DNA of 64,000 nucleotides from Cercis canadensis (lineage: Eukaryota; Streptophyta; Magnoliopsida; Fabales; Fabaceae), in NCBI GenBank assembly GCA_003255065.1, contig QAOA01001366.1:889341-953340 (forward strand), in the 5' to 3' direction. The notes below the pieces were generated by a model, which worked only from the letters and a program-made list of their open reading frames with translations, was not told where the DNA came from and did not search any database. Of this stretch, positions 11,883-24,000 are shown in pieces; positions within the stretch are counted from its first letter, which is position 1; each line of letters begins with the position of its first letter. The position numbers were made by a program, and so were the translations under genes.

Positions 11883-12365
11883 AGGCTCTTTGATATAGAA
11901 ACTATATTTTTATAAATTATTTGCTCAAATATAATATTTTCAAAATTATTTTTCTCAATATTACAGTTTTTTAAAAATTTTAAATTTTGTTTTTTGGATG
12001 TGGTGAGCCCTACTGAACATGCCATGAGTCTGCCGGCATGTTCCCATTGAACACGTCACGGCTCACTTGGCATGTCCCACTTGGGTCAAAGTTAAGAGAA
12101 AAAGAAAGGGAGCGGGAAAGGGGCAGGGAGAGAGAGGGGGGTTGAGATGACATCAGATAAAAAGAAGGGCTTGACATGACATAATGTGGACATGTCACGT
12201 GGGTTACTGCGTGTCCGGTGAGGACACGTTGGTAGGCCCATGACATGTCTAGTAGGGTTCACCGCATCTGAAATTTTTTATTTTTAAAAAAATTGTAATA
12301 TTGAGGGAAATAATTTTGAAAGTGTTATATTTGAGTAAATAATTTATATTATAAGTCAAAGAGCC
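11883..12365. mobile_element. Mutator-type foldback MITE with 9-bp target-site duplication
   Basis: Arms of roughly 130 bases beginning (a)ggctctttga at the left match the inverted right end tcaaagagcc and continue through ttgctcaaatataa and ctcaatattaca. The element is flanked by an exact 9-base direct repeat, acactctcc (11874-11882 and 12366-12374), the size made by Mutator-like transposases. The 250-base core (about 12000-12260) is much richer in GC than the arms and holds palindromic catg-based words. Open frames in the core come from its GA/CT-rich tract and are not genes. Confidence 0.85.
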
Positions 12366-12409
12366 ACACTCTCCATCTTAATTTTTATCTCACTCTCGCT
12401 CATCGTTTC

Positions 12410-12441
12410 TTCTTCCTTCCTTCTTTCTTTCTCTCTCTCTC
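12410..12441. repeat. CTTC/CT pyrimidine microsatellite
   Basis: Tandem cttc, tttc and ct units directly after the Mutator-type MITE. Confidence 0.8.
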
Positions 12442-13247
12442 TTGGTTTCTTTCACTTTTTCCTTTTACCTAACTAATTTAAGCGTCGAAAATGACACTAG
12501 AGCTCCGACTATAACCTCCCCTTTATCGTCTCTCTCTTTTTGCAAGTTATGGATCTCGCCCTAACTCTAACAATAACAGTATCCAAATATAATTACAACT
12601 TCTATATTAGCTACCCAATGCTAGATATATCTTCTCGGATGACAAAAACCTTCCTATCATTTAACGCAAGTTGTTCAAAACGAAACGAAGTTATTAAATC
12701 AATATTCTTGTAGTTTTCTGGCTTTGCTATGTCTTTTCGTGCATTATCACTGTCTATACACAGGACATTGTTTCCAAATAGGGATGCATCGAATGTAGAT
12801 TGATAGTAATGAGAAAAGACTGGAGTCAACTTGATTGAGTTTGACTGGCAATTTTTCAATTCGGTCTTAATTTTTTAGGGAAAAGTCATACATCACAAGG
12901 TTGATAATTGATTGATTATTAGACGGCTAGTTGAAAATCTGAACAACTTTGAATAAGTTAGTTCCGAGTTGAATTTTGGAGTCCTAAAGATTCTCAAGTA
13001 TTGTGCTAAAAATTCAATCATAGTCTTTGCGAGCTCAACAAAATTTGAACTTTGAATTGTATCATGGGTTGTTAAATTTTGGTTCACTTTCTTGATTTGT
13101 AAGCATTGACCAACATTTATTTCTCCTCAAATTATGGGATTACACTTTCGCATACAATGGAAAGAAAATATTTATTAATCACTAGTGATGAGCTAATTGA
13201 AACGTATCATCCATTAAAAAAATACTTTAATTCTAAAACCCAAGTTA
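12442..13247. other. unassigned stretch with two minus-strand open frames
   Basis: Minus-strand frames of 64 codons (12893-13087) and 82 codons (12611-12859) follow each other, separated by stops. They are freer of low-complexity sequence than most chance frames here, but I recognise no domain, start context or splice pattern. They may be a decayed transposon reading frame; not called as genes. Confidence 0.3.
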
Positions 13248-13252
13248 CTCTA

Positions 13253-13593
13253 TGTTAAAAATAAAATTATTTTTAGACTTTTATTTAATAGTTTAAACAT
13301 TTAGATTAAATTGGTTTTTAACATAATATCAGAGTCTTTTTAATCAAGTGGTCAGGAGATCAAATCCTTCTGCTACTGCTTTTTTCAATTAAATTAAAAC
13401 TTCAGCATATGCTTTCTCAATTAAATTAAAATTTTAGCAAACTTCAGCACATTATATAAGTGAGTCTGTGTTTTGTCCACGCTTTAAGTCCAAAAAGCTT
13501 TCATGTGCGTGGACGTGTTAAATATAAAACTATTCTTTGACTTTTACCTAATAGCTTAATCTTTAATTTTTTAGGTTGAATTGATTTTTGACA
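13253..13593 (+). mobile_element. complete TRIM retroelement (miniature LTR element)
   Basis: Two short LTRs, 13253-13323 and 13516-13593, both begin TGTTAAA and end in ACA and share ctttta, aatag and ggttgaattgattttt-type words. Directly after the first LTR, taatatcagagtc is a two-base-mutated copy of the tRNA-iMet primer site TGGTATCAGAGC. A purine-leaning tract, gtgcgtggacg, precedes the second LTR. The 5-base target-site duplication ctcta is perfect (13248-13252 and 13594-13598). No coding capacity, as expected for a TRIM, which is moved by proteins from autonomous copia elements. Confidence 0.88.
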
Positions 13594-13598
13594 CTCTA

Positions 13599-14245
13599 GA
13601 CGTATTTAATTTGGATATCAAAACTCTAAACATATTAAATCTTATTTCTTTTGGTAGAGTGTTATTGGAGTCATCCTTAAAACTTGTGAGTTATATGTTC
13701 TAATCTAAAATTATAACTAAATTACTATAAAAGAATCTTATTCCCTCCTATTTTTCTCAAACAGTTTCAGAAAACTATTTAGTGCATACATGGAGTTGTA
13801 TTGAATTATCTCAAAATTACTTTAAGTACTTGTTTAGTTTTCAGTTGGAAAGTAACGTTGCACTCTCTTTCTAAATAGTGTTCGGTCAAAGCTTCTAACA
13901 ATTTGTTATCGCACAAGTTCAATGTTAACACGAGCACTGACATCCAAACAAGTACTCAACTGTGCCTTGTATCAAAAAATTACTTTTTTTTTTTTTTTTT
14001 TTTGATAGGTAGAGTTAAAAAAAATTATAGAGAATGAATATTCAAACTTAAAACTTAAAATTTTTTTGTATAGATTTCTAACACAATTATATTCTGTGTG
14101 CTTGTGTATCAAAAAATTATACTAGTATTAATGAACTAGATCTCATAAAAAAAAATTTACTTCAACTCTAGTTTGGTTTTCAATCTGGTTTTGGATATCT
14201 CAACATAGATGCAAACATACTAAAAATAGTTAGTGATTAATCAAA
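13599..14245. other. AT-rich intergenic DNA, no gene seen
   Basis: Includes a poly-T tract at 13985-14003. Nothing else recognisable. Confidence 0.5.
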
Positions 14246-14600
14246 GGGTGAGCATTATGCTAATTTCACCTTAGTTGTGTGAGTTTAAGTGAGATTCATC
14301 AAGTAATTTCAATATCGTTGCGAAAAATTGAGTCATCTAATATGTACCAAAACACATACTTTTTTTTTTTTATAAAATATAAAAACAACATGATCTAAAA
14401 AAACATTCCAAGAAACAATTTTTTTAATTTTATTTTTGACATGTTTTATTATATTACATCATTCTTATATTTTATAAGAAACTATGTGTTCTTACACATA
14501 TTAAATAGTTTAATTTTTTTAAGATCTTCGCAACAACACTAAAATTATATTATAAATCTTTACTTAATGCCACTCATGGGGATAGTGCTTCCCTCTGGGA
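14246..14600. mobile_element. foldback MITE, same family as 7.4-8.2 kb
   Basis: Begins gggtgagcattatgcta, close to the 7625 arm (ggtaagcattatgcta), and shares gagtttaagtgagat, taaaatataaaaacaacatg and, inverted, cttatattttataagaa. The right end is diverged (ccactcatggggatagtgctt), so its exact boundary is uncertain. Confidence 0.6.
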
Positions 14601-15900
14601 TAGTGGACGCCATAGTCACCTAATCAAAGATATGTACTACTAAGAATATCATTTGTTAGGGCACGTGACTGAAAACGACCGAAGTACAAGGACATCATAG
14701 GCATGCCAAGATAAGAAAGAAGGGGAATTTATCATGCCCCTATTGGAGAAAAATGGTCCCCACAAAAAAAAAAAAGAAGAAGATATTTTTATAAGAATAA
14801 TTTAACTTGTGCATTATTAAACTCATATTTTACACTATAATACAATGGGTAAAATCTGAATCTAACACATAAAGAATTAAATGGATCTGATTAAATTTAT
14901 ATTGTGTTAATTGCGCAAATTTACAATTGAGCCTAAATAATATATAAGTGAGGATGAACCTAATTATTTAGTCAAAGAATTGACAACGAATCTTACATGA
15001 ACCAAAAACAACTTTGTCATTCAACGAAAAAGCTATGCGAATCAAGTATCCATATGAATGCAAGTTACTATATAAGATGACAACTTCTATAGCTGAGTAA
15101 TAATAGATGAACAAATTTTGTATTCATAAACCTGAAAAATAATACCAAGTATGAATTAATATTTGACAATGATGTATTTGGTGTAAGAATTGGGTGGGAA
15201 TTTTTGGTTTAAATAGCATATGATCTCCTCCAATAAGGAGAAGGGTGCTTGCTTTCAAACCTACATTGGTATTTCAAAGGAGGAAAAGAAATAGCTTAGG
15301 CTTTATGAATAATAATGAATTGTGAAACTCAATCTATAGAATATGAGAATTAATCAAAACCATATGCTTTTTTAATTGGCAAAAAATATTCCATGAACCA
15401 AATTATAATTACCCAGAAGTAAAAGAAAGCAATGTGGCATAGTGGAGCTAGTCCATCATCACAAATAATTAAAGGGATAATTTTTTCTTTTTTTCAACAT
15501 TCACATAGCAGAATCTGTATTGTTAAATAGAGCGCATATATATTACCCATTTGTATTGTACCATTTCCATCAAGAAGAGACTGAAGTAGCTGGCCACAAA
15601 CCAAATAATCAACATCTCACTATGAGCATGAACCAAACAAAAGTATATCTATAGGAAATTCTAATAGCACCCAGAAACAAAGGAATGGAAAAGGAGTAGC
15701 AAATTATAATAATTAAACATAAGCTTCATATTCAGTCATAACAAAAAAGAAAGTCTTAAAACATAGATTACCATATTCCAACTTCCAAGGCCTTAACTAT
15801 TAACCTTCTCTCCCATTTTCTTACATTTATTTAGAGAGAAGAGAGAGAGACTGTGAAACTTGATTGGAAAAAGGCCCCTTAAACAGATAAAAGCACCAAA
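14601..15900. other. intergenic DNA; the right end is probably 3'UTR of the minus-strand gene at 16 kb
   Basis: No gene seen in 14.6-15.7 kb. A minus-strand AATAAA signal (plus-strand tttatt, about 15826-15831) lies some 150 bases beyond the stop at 15977 and could end that transcript. Confidence 0.45.
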
Positions 15901-15976
15901 AGAAAAATTACAGAGACACAAAATGCAGCAGCAGAAAGCGGAGTCTCATGGGTTCCACTCTGATCTTCATTATACT

Positions 15977-16213
15977 TCAAGTCGATTTCCCCGCCGGCGG
16001 TTTCTTGGCCGTCGCCGGAGAATGATTGAGATGGGTTTCTTTTTCTTTGCTGTTGGCATGTGGGTCTTTGGAGTTGATGGAAATGGTGGTTGAGGTGCCA
16101 GCTGAAGTGGTGCCTGCAATCACCTGGCTCATGTCAAATGGCTTTGATAGGTCTTCGCCAGCGATTATCTCCGGCGGAAGGACCTGAGAAGCTTGCCGTC
16201 GATGACGGGACAT
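15977..16213 (-). CDS. small unidentified plant protein (78 aa)
   Basis: The minus-strand frame starts MSRHRRQASQVLPPEIIAGE. It is hydrophilic with a basic N-terminus (RHRRQ, 3-7), a VLPPEI segment (11-16), a Ser/Thr-rich middle and a Lys/Pro/Gly C-terminus (KKPPAGKST). There is no signal peptide, transmembrane segment or Cys. GC content and codon choice stand out from the AT-rich surroundings. Upstream on the same strand is a CT- and CA-rich leader of about 70-95 nt and a TATA-like ATAAATA at 16307-16313; downstream is a polyadenylation signal. The layout indicates a real single-exon gene, probably intrinsically disordered. I do not recognise a function. Confidence 0.65.
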   Translation of the reverse strand: MSRHRRQASQVLPPEIIAGEDLSKPFDMSQVIAGTTSAGTSTTISINSKDPHANSKEKETHLNHSPATAKKPPAGKST

Positions 16214-16306
16214 GGGGTTGGAGAAGGTGTTTGTTTTTTGTCTGCGTGATTGGGAGAACTGAGAGAGATGGGGAGAAATGAGGGAAGTGAATGATGTGTT
16301 TGAGAT

Positions 16307-16313
16307 TATTTAT
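16307..16313 (-). promoter_or_regulatory. TATA-like element of the 78-aa gene
   Basis: ATAAATA on the minus strand, about 95 bases upstream of the ATG at 16213, followed by a CT/CA-rich leader. Confidence 0.5.
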
Positions 16314-16319
16314 GGGGTG

Positions 16320-18150
16320 GGGACGTGGGGGTTGTTTGGTTGGACAGAAAAATCTACTCACGCGCTCTAGTAGCTCGTGGCCCCATGAAGCAAATTTATT
16401 TATTCATTTTCTTGATTTGATTTCAGGGAGATATTTTAAATATTATATTAATACCCATTTTAATATGTCGTTACTGATTTCTGTTATTGAATCATTGATA
16501 TTGTCCATAATAAGCTTTTTATAAAATTAATAATGAGAAACAGCTTAAATGGTCATATACACAGCCTTATATTTATGAGCTTTTTTGGAAGATTTGAGTT
16601 AAAAAATGCTTAGTCTACTTAAATAGTATGTCTTCTAATTTTCACAACTTAGTATGTGATAATTAACCCACGAGCTTTGACGCTCTTGCTTGACAAGGCC
16701 ACACTCACATAATGTCAGTTTATTTTCTTAGTTACATGACTACATATGGGTTCAAATAAAGTGAGTTTATCTTTGTTCAATTAGCTTCATAATTGAATTT
16801 ACTTAAAGCTTTTCTCATCAATTTAGATGGAAACGTACATATAAATGTGAATATTTTTATCATGTACTATTGTTCTAAACTTTGATAGAGTGCCAATGGA
16901 CACTTTGTTCAATGGTGAAAAAACTCAAGCTTCTCGTTCAATGATTTGAATTTGAGGTTGTGAGAAATTGTTAGTAAGATGATTTTATACGTGAGTCAAA
17001 AACTTTAGTTCTAATGCAACTTAAATAGTTCCTAAAAAAAAAAAAAAAAACTCATATAGAGCTGGCTAGCTAGTTGTATAGTAACTTATTCTTGTAAATA
17101 TAAGAATTTTGTCTGATCAAAAATTAAGAATTATTATGTAGGTAGTATTATTCTATCTTATTAATTTGAATAATTGTCAAAAGGGAGTCATGTGATTCAA
17201 AGATCTCATCTTATGCTAGTTATATTTATTATCTAATTTCTATGGAACGTGTTGTTGTATATATAAAGAATAGAGATATATAGGAATCTTTCATGATTTG
17301 TCCACGAGAGAAGATAGTTTAAGCATTTTTTTTTTCTTAAACTGTGTTTAGATAGGTTTTGGTATTCAATTATAAGATAGAATTTTTGATATCTTATGTG
17401 ATTCATTCTATACTGAATAAGAGTACCGAATCTGTAATTTATTATATTAGCCACTTCTTAGAGGGGATCATATCATCGTAGGCGAAGGTTAAATGTATCT
17501 ATTCCACTATGATGACTAAACTACTTGTAATTATGGATCAATCCCTCTATTTAATTATAAAAATCTGCACCATATCAGAAGGGAATGTGTGTTCCTTACA
17601 TGAACCATTTATAGGCGTAAATTATAATATACAATTGTCTATTTTTTAATAGAGAGATCCATTAGTTAATAAACAAAGTAGATTACGAGGTTAAGATTAT
17701 GATAAATCATACGTCAAGGTATCGAGAATCGAAATAATATTCAAGTGTCGAGAAATCAACAACTAATAGGTTGGACTAACTATTGTTAGCTAGCCCTTAT
17801 AGAACACCCCTTGCCAAAATTTTTCTCTAGAGTTATAATCAATATATTTGATAATATTCCAATTTATGGTTTTGAAAAGAAATGTGATAGATGAGAAGTT
17901 TAACGGTGTCATTTGAGAAGTTATTGAGATTATAATTTAATCTTTTATAAGGATTAAGGAGTATGCATAATCCTAAATCCCTACATATTATTATTTAGAA
18001 CATTTAGGTATAAGGTTATAGAATATTTTTTTAGTTTCTCATGAGGTGGTTCCTACACCCCTTTGATGTGCGTCTAATCCAATCTTCTCTTGGGCTTCAA
18101 CATACTTTGGTTACTAGTACTTTCAGCGGTTAGGTTATCGAATATGAGAT
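16320..18150. other. AT-rich intergenic DNA, no gene seen
   Basis: About 17460-18120 has a more even composition and words such as cataggcgtaa and gggcttcaac typical of transposon LTRs, but no paired terminal repeat was found. A poly-A tract lies at 17034-17050. Confidence 0.45.
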
Positions 18151-20610
18151 CTCAAAAATATCAAATATCATTTATAATAATTGAAATATATCCAACATTT
18201 CTCATAATGCATGCATGAAGCTCATTTTTATTTGTCTATTTTCGTGTAATACCTAGTTTTTTCTTGTGAATTCTAACACATTTTTTTTATGAAATTCTTT
18301 GAACTCTAAAGCTTTTAAAAAAAAGTTGAAAATGACTTAAAAGCTTAAATTTTTAGGTAAAAGCATAATAATAATTTTTCGTTCCAAGAGATATACCTCA
18401 TCAGTCATCACCATGAAATTAAGCTCTTCAAATTGAAATATGGAGAACAACTGAAAAAGGGAGAAAATGAAATTACCTAGGTTGGTATTGTGTAGAAAAC
18501 TATAATTTCATGATATATAAGAAGACCAATAGACCAAAAATGCTTAAGTTGGTGAAGCTTTGTCACCATGTGGAAACACTATTAAATTCAATGGGAAACT
18601 AAACTAAAAAACAGCAATTTCATTATCTAGGCTACAACTTGGTTTTTTTGATTTTATGATCAAAGTTTTAGAAGCTTTTATAGGTTGTATTATTGAATGG
18701 TGCTTGTGTTAGAAAAAAAGAGGCAAAAAGCATGCGCGTGGTTAGAGATGTGTGTGAGGTTGAAGAAGGGCATAGCAGCGGGCCACCCATCTTCTCTACA
18801 TGTGACTGAAACTTCAATCATAGAAAGCGTGGCGGCATTAGGGCCTCATGTTAACAAATTTATCTATGTGCGTCACAACTGAGTTAGGGTTTTGGTTTTG
18901 GTAACCTAACCAAATCTATAGAAAAATAAATAAATATATAAATGGAAATGCTAGTGTACTACTCAAAAAGGAAAACGCACACAAAACACACACCCATCAC
19001 TTAAACCATGCGATGACCACCAATTGTGGGATTCGCTCCCTGCGCCTGCACATCAAACTTGAGACACACACCTACTATTCTTCTTTCTTCACCCCAAAAC
19101 TAACGAGATAAGATGAATGTTAATTTCTTGTACACTATGTAAGGTAGCAAGTATATAAGATTTTAATTATAAGAAAACTATTTAAGTAATACATAAATTT
19201 AGATATCGTCATGTATATGTAGTGTGAGTTATGTAATTAACATTACTATAAAGATAACATAAAATAATACAGAGATTATATGATACTACGTGAGTATCTC
19301 ATACTACATTAATATGATAAATATACATAACTTTTATATTTTATTATACATAAATATAATTTATCTTATTTTCTCAAAANCTCAAAAATATCAAATATCA
19401 TTTATAATAATTGAAATATATCCAACATTTCTCATAATGCATGCATGAAGCTCATTTTTATTTGTCTATTTTCGTGTAATACCTAGTTTTTTCTTGTGAA
19501 TTCTAACACATTTTTTTTTATGAAATTCTTTGAACTCTAAAGCTTTTAAAAAAAAGTTGAAAATGACTCAAAAGCTTAAATTTTTAGGTAAAAGCGTAAT
19601 AATAATTTTTCGTTCCAAAAGATATACTCATCAGTCATCACCATGAAATTAAGCTCTTCAAATTGAAATATGGAGAACAACTGAAAAAGGGAGCAAAATG
19701 AAATTACCTAGGTTGGTATTGTGTAGAAAACTATAATTTCATGATATATAAGAAGACCAATAGACCAAAAATGCTTAAGTTGGTGAAGCTTTGTCACCAT
19801 GTGGAAACACTATTAAATTCAATGGGAAACTAAACTAAAAAACAGCAATTTCATTATCTAGGCTACAACTTGGTTTTTTTGATTTTATGATCAAAGTTTT
19901 AGAAGCTTTTATAGGTTGTATTATTGAATGGTGCTTGTGTTAGAAAAAAAGAGGCAAAAAGCATGCGCGTGGTTAGAGATGTGTGTGAGGTTGAAGAAGG
20001 GCATAGCAGCGGGCCACCCATCTTCTCTACATGTGACTGAAACTTCAATCATAGAAAGCGTGGCGGCATTAGGGCCTCATGTTAACAAATTTATCTATGT
20101 GCGTCACAACTGAGTTAGGGTTTTGGTTTTGGTAACCTAACCAAATCTATAGAAAAATAAATAAATATATAAATGGAAATGCTAGTGTACTACTCAAAAA
20201 GGAAAACGCACACAAAACACACACCCATCACTTAAACCATGCGATGACCACCAATTGTGGGATTCGCTCCCTGCGCCTGCACATCAAACTTGAGACACAC
20301 ACCTACTATTCTTCTTTCTTCACCCCAAAACTAACGAGATAAGATGAATGTTAATTTCTTGTACACTATGTAAGGTAGCAAGTATATAAGATTTTAATTA
20401 TAAGAAAACTATTTAAGTAATACATAAATTTAGATATCGCCATGTATATGTAGTGTGAGTTATGTAATTAACATTACTATAAAGATAACATAAAATAATA
20501 CAGAGATTATATGATACTACGTGAGTATCTCATACTACATTAATATGATAAATATACATAACTTTTATATTTTATTATACATAAATATAATTTATCTTAT
20601 TTTCTCAAAA
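18151..20610. repeat. 1.23-kb direct duplication split by a single N (assembly overlap)
   Basis: 18151-19379 and 19381-20610 are the same sequence with only a handful of differences (for example gatatcgtcatg/gatatcgccatg, gggagaaaatg/gggagcaaaatg, an extra t in a T run). The N at 19380 is exactly the junction. A 61-codon frame is identical in both copies (18697-18882 and 19928-20113) but has no recognisable domain, leader or promoter. This looks like two allelic contig ends placed end to end, so only one copy should be counted. Confidence 0.85.
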
Positions 20611-21326
20611 AAACTTAAAAATAATTAATTTGTATACATATTATTCATACATTGACTATAGGATACATTGAAACTTGAAGCAAACTTTATCTAATGCGTA
20701 ATATTATTATTTTTCAATGGAAAAAGTTCAAGTAGATATTCAACTAATTAAAGTATGTTTTTTGGGGTAAATTAAAGTTTAAAGTTGGACAATTATATTT
20801 AGATGTGTTACATATGCAAAATGGGTAGATAACATTATTGGAAATAACATATGATTGCGCATGTTATTGAAAATAAACATATGCTTACACTCTTTTTTCT
20901 TTTTTAATTGGTGGATCTCAATAATTTATTATTTCATATGTTCATGTATAGTGATATTTCAAAATTTTCATATTGAGATAATAATTAAAGACTTGACAAA
21001 GTTAGAAAAGAGTTATTTTATTTATATATTACTTAAATTTATAATTGTGCGCACAAGTGATCTTATTTAAAATTATTTAATTAAAATCAAAGTATTAATT
21101 ACCACTTGAGTAGTAATGCATATTCGTGGGATTCTATTAAGTTGAGTTGTCTATAAGAGAAATTTTAGATCACAGTTTAGATAAAATTATAACCTAGAGA
21201 ATTATTATACAGGAACTCAAATAAAATAATTTTTTTTAAAAAAAATAAAATTATACTTATTTTATCTTAATCTTTATTAGTGACTATTTGAAATTTTATA
21301 TGATCAGTGAGTATTTTATGATATTT

Positions 21327-21710
21327 AATGATCAATGTATAATTACTAAGATTCTAAGAACATGATGATCAGTGATCATAAAAAATTATAAATGACCACT
21401 AATCATGAAATATAACTATATATTACTACTAAAGTAGAATAAAGATATTAAAATTCAAATTTACTTAAATCTTTTTTTTTTATAAATTCCTTAGTAATTG
21501 TGTAAACACACGTGTTGTTAATGATCAATGTGTAATTATTAAAAACATGATGATCACTGATCATAAAAAATTATAAATAACCACTAATCATAAAATATAA
21601 CCATATATTACTACTAAAATAGAATAAAAATATTAAAATTCACTTAAAATATTATTTTATTTAAATTCCTTGGAAAATGATAATTGTGTAAACACAAGCA
21701 GTTGTGCTAA
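21327..21710 (+). repeat. two tandem ~190-bp AT-rich units
   Basis: Units at 21327-21513 and 21520-21710 both begin aatgatcaatgt and share catgatgatca, gatcataaaaaattataaat, ccactaatcat, atattactactaaa and, at their ends, ttgtgtaaacaca. They differ at many positions, so this is an old duplication and, unlike the copies around N bases, biological. A related stretch with atcaatgtgtaactatta lies near 55795. Confidence 0.7.
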
Positions 21711-24000
21711 CTGCTAAGGAGTAATGAGCAACTGCATGTCACATGCTGACGAGGATCCTCACTCCTTGGAGCATCCATATATATCTCAGATGAGTGATGG
21801 CAAATGGCAATAATGACTGTCTGGTGTACGTTTGTGGAGCAGGGACTGATATTTTTGGTAGCTTAGCTTCAAGACAAATTGCCAAAAATAAATGAGGGGA
21901 CACGTGGTGAACATGTAGACATTTTAGGATTCTCTGTTGTCTTCATCCCCTCGAGATACGTTAAAGTAAAATAAAAACAAAAAGTACGTAATCTCTACAG
22001 CATTATCCGCTTATAGAAATTCATTTTTATTATTTTTTTAGACAAATATTATACATATTTTTAGAGCAGTGTTAGAGAATGAATGTTTGAGTTATCTTCT
22101 TGAAAAATATGATTATGGGAAATGTAGGGTTTGTAGACTTAGTCTTTTTTTTTTTTTTTTGGAACTGATTATGGGCAAACGTTTATTGTATTTTTTTTTA
22201 ATTTTTTTTAACTAGATCTATAAAAATCTGAATTGTTTATTGATATTGCAACCATATTTTTCACACTTTTATTGCATTATCCATTGAACTTACCATTGGC
22301 TTCAGATATTTGTGGGGGCAGGGTTTTTTTCCACCACATTCGCGCGGGTAGTTCTCTCAATCTCCTCCACGTGAAAGACCTAACAAACAAAAGAGAACCA
22401 GAAATATGGTTTGTAAAAGACTAGAAAATTTATGAAAAATGTTAGGTAGTCACGATTTTAGATTTTGTCGGATTAAACTCTAGGCATGCGTCTTTGATTA
22501 TAATTAATAGTTTAAAATTTAATAAAAATATTATTGAAATAGAAAAAATTATAATTATTTTAACCCTCGAACAAGATTAAACCCATATTCAATTGAATAA
22601 AATGAAAATACTTATGATATTAACAAAAAAATTAGTCATATTGTATTACTTAAGTTTAATTTATGTGAATTATAAATTTAACTTGAATCTCATTTGAAAA
22701 ATTGATATAATGTATTTTTATATTAATTTTTTTTTTTACATGAGTTATGTATTTTAGCTAGATTCAAATTCGATAGGTAGAGCTATATAGTTATTATGGA
22801 TAAATATGTAATTTTTATTATTTTATTTCATCTAATAATTATATTTAAATTTTGATAAGTTCTTAACAATTTTTTTTTGATTAAATAACATTAATCAAAA
22901 TGTTAATTATATAAAATATATTCAATGTAAGTGTAATGAAACAATTACGTGAGTTCAATCAAATATGACGATGCTTGATTTGGGAATGGATGGACTGGAT
23001 TGATGTGTGACACTTGCAAAGTAACAAAAAAGGGTCAAGAGTTGGGTGATGATACCTGAGCTCCGATGTTTAAGTTAGCATGGTCCAAGATAAACGATAT
23101 ATGAAATGTTGAAGTTGAGCTTAAAAGTCCTTATACCTATCATATGGGGGTTATTTATAAATGAGCTTGAAGGACATAGAAGACATATGCAAGTTTGTTG
23201 GTGTGAACCTTTGGCTAAATGGACCTAAGGGTATTTACAAAATGTAAAAGAATGTTGTGTTTTATGGAAGAATGGCAAACAAGAACTCTCTCGCTAATTC
23301 TTCCATGTTTAATATTTTAATAGTTAGTTATTTAGGTAAACTCGAACACGACTTATGTCGTATTCATGTTGACATGATAAATTGTTCACATTGTATTTGA
23401 GTTTGCCCTTATCAAGTTTGGATTGTTATCAAAATGTGTCTCGTTTGTACTTTGTACCACCCCACTTACGTATATATGTTTTTTTTTTTTTTTTGATAAA
23501 ATACTTACTTGTATATGGTGATCATCAAGTTTGAAAATATGTGGTATAACCTAGTTCTAAGTACACCAAAATATGTGAAGTTTACATTGTTTGAATACAC
23601 AAGAATTTCTCTTGGTCCAAAGTGGAGCAGTTTATAACTTCCTAATTTATTTTATTTTAATTTTTATTTTGCTTTTTGTTTTCTTGAACACTGATAGAGG
23701 CTTAAGTTCTTTGAGAAGCAATTTTTTTCATTTGGGATTTACAATTTATGAAGATTGTAGTAGAAGTAATTATTTTATTGTCTGGAATAGCCTCTCTCAT
23801 AGTATATTTGATGGTTCAGAATTGAGGCTAATTTTTGATGATATTAAATTTTTAATATCAGACTTTTGTTTAATTTTTTTTTCTATATTTGTTGTGCTGA
23901 TAATGTAGTTATCCATCCACTGATTTATTGGTTTTAACAGCTTAATAATATAAAAGTTTGGGTGAAGTTTCACCATCTTTTCATCTATGCTTCTTGATGC
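21711..24000. other. intergenic DNA, no gene seen
   Basis: Mixed AT-rich sequence with poly-T tracts (22147-22160, 23480-23494). A short GC-richer patch at 22310-22400 has no gene signal. The 105-codon frame at 23591-23908 is poly-hydrophobic from T-rich sequence and is not taken as a gene. Confidence 0.5.

Noticed and set aside
12010..12246. 78-codon minus-strand frame with Ser/Leu repeats
   Set aside because: It lies inside the Mutator-type MITE and is produced by a GA-rich tract.
18697..20113. Identical 61-codon frames at 18697-18882 and 19928-20113, looking like a conserved duplicated gene
   Set aside because: The identity is explained by the assembly overlap around N 19380. There is no leader, promoter or known domain, so repetition is not evidence of conservation.
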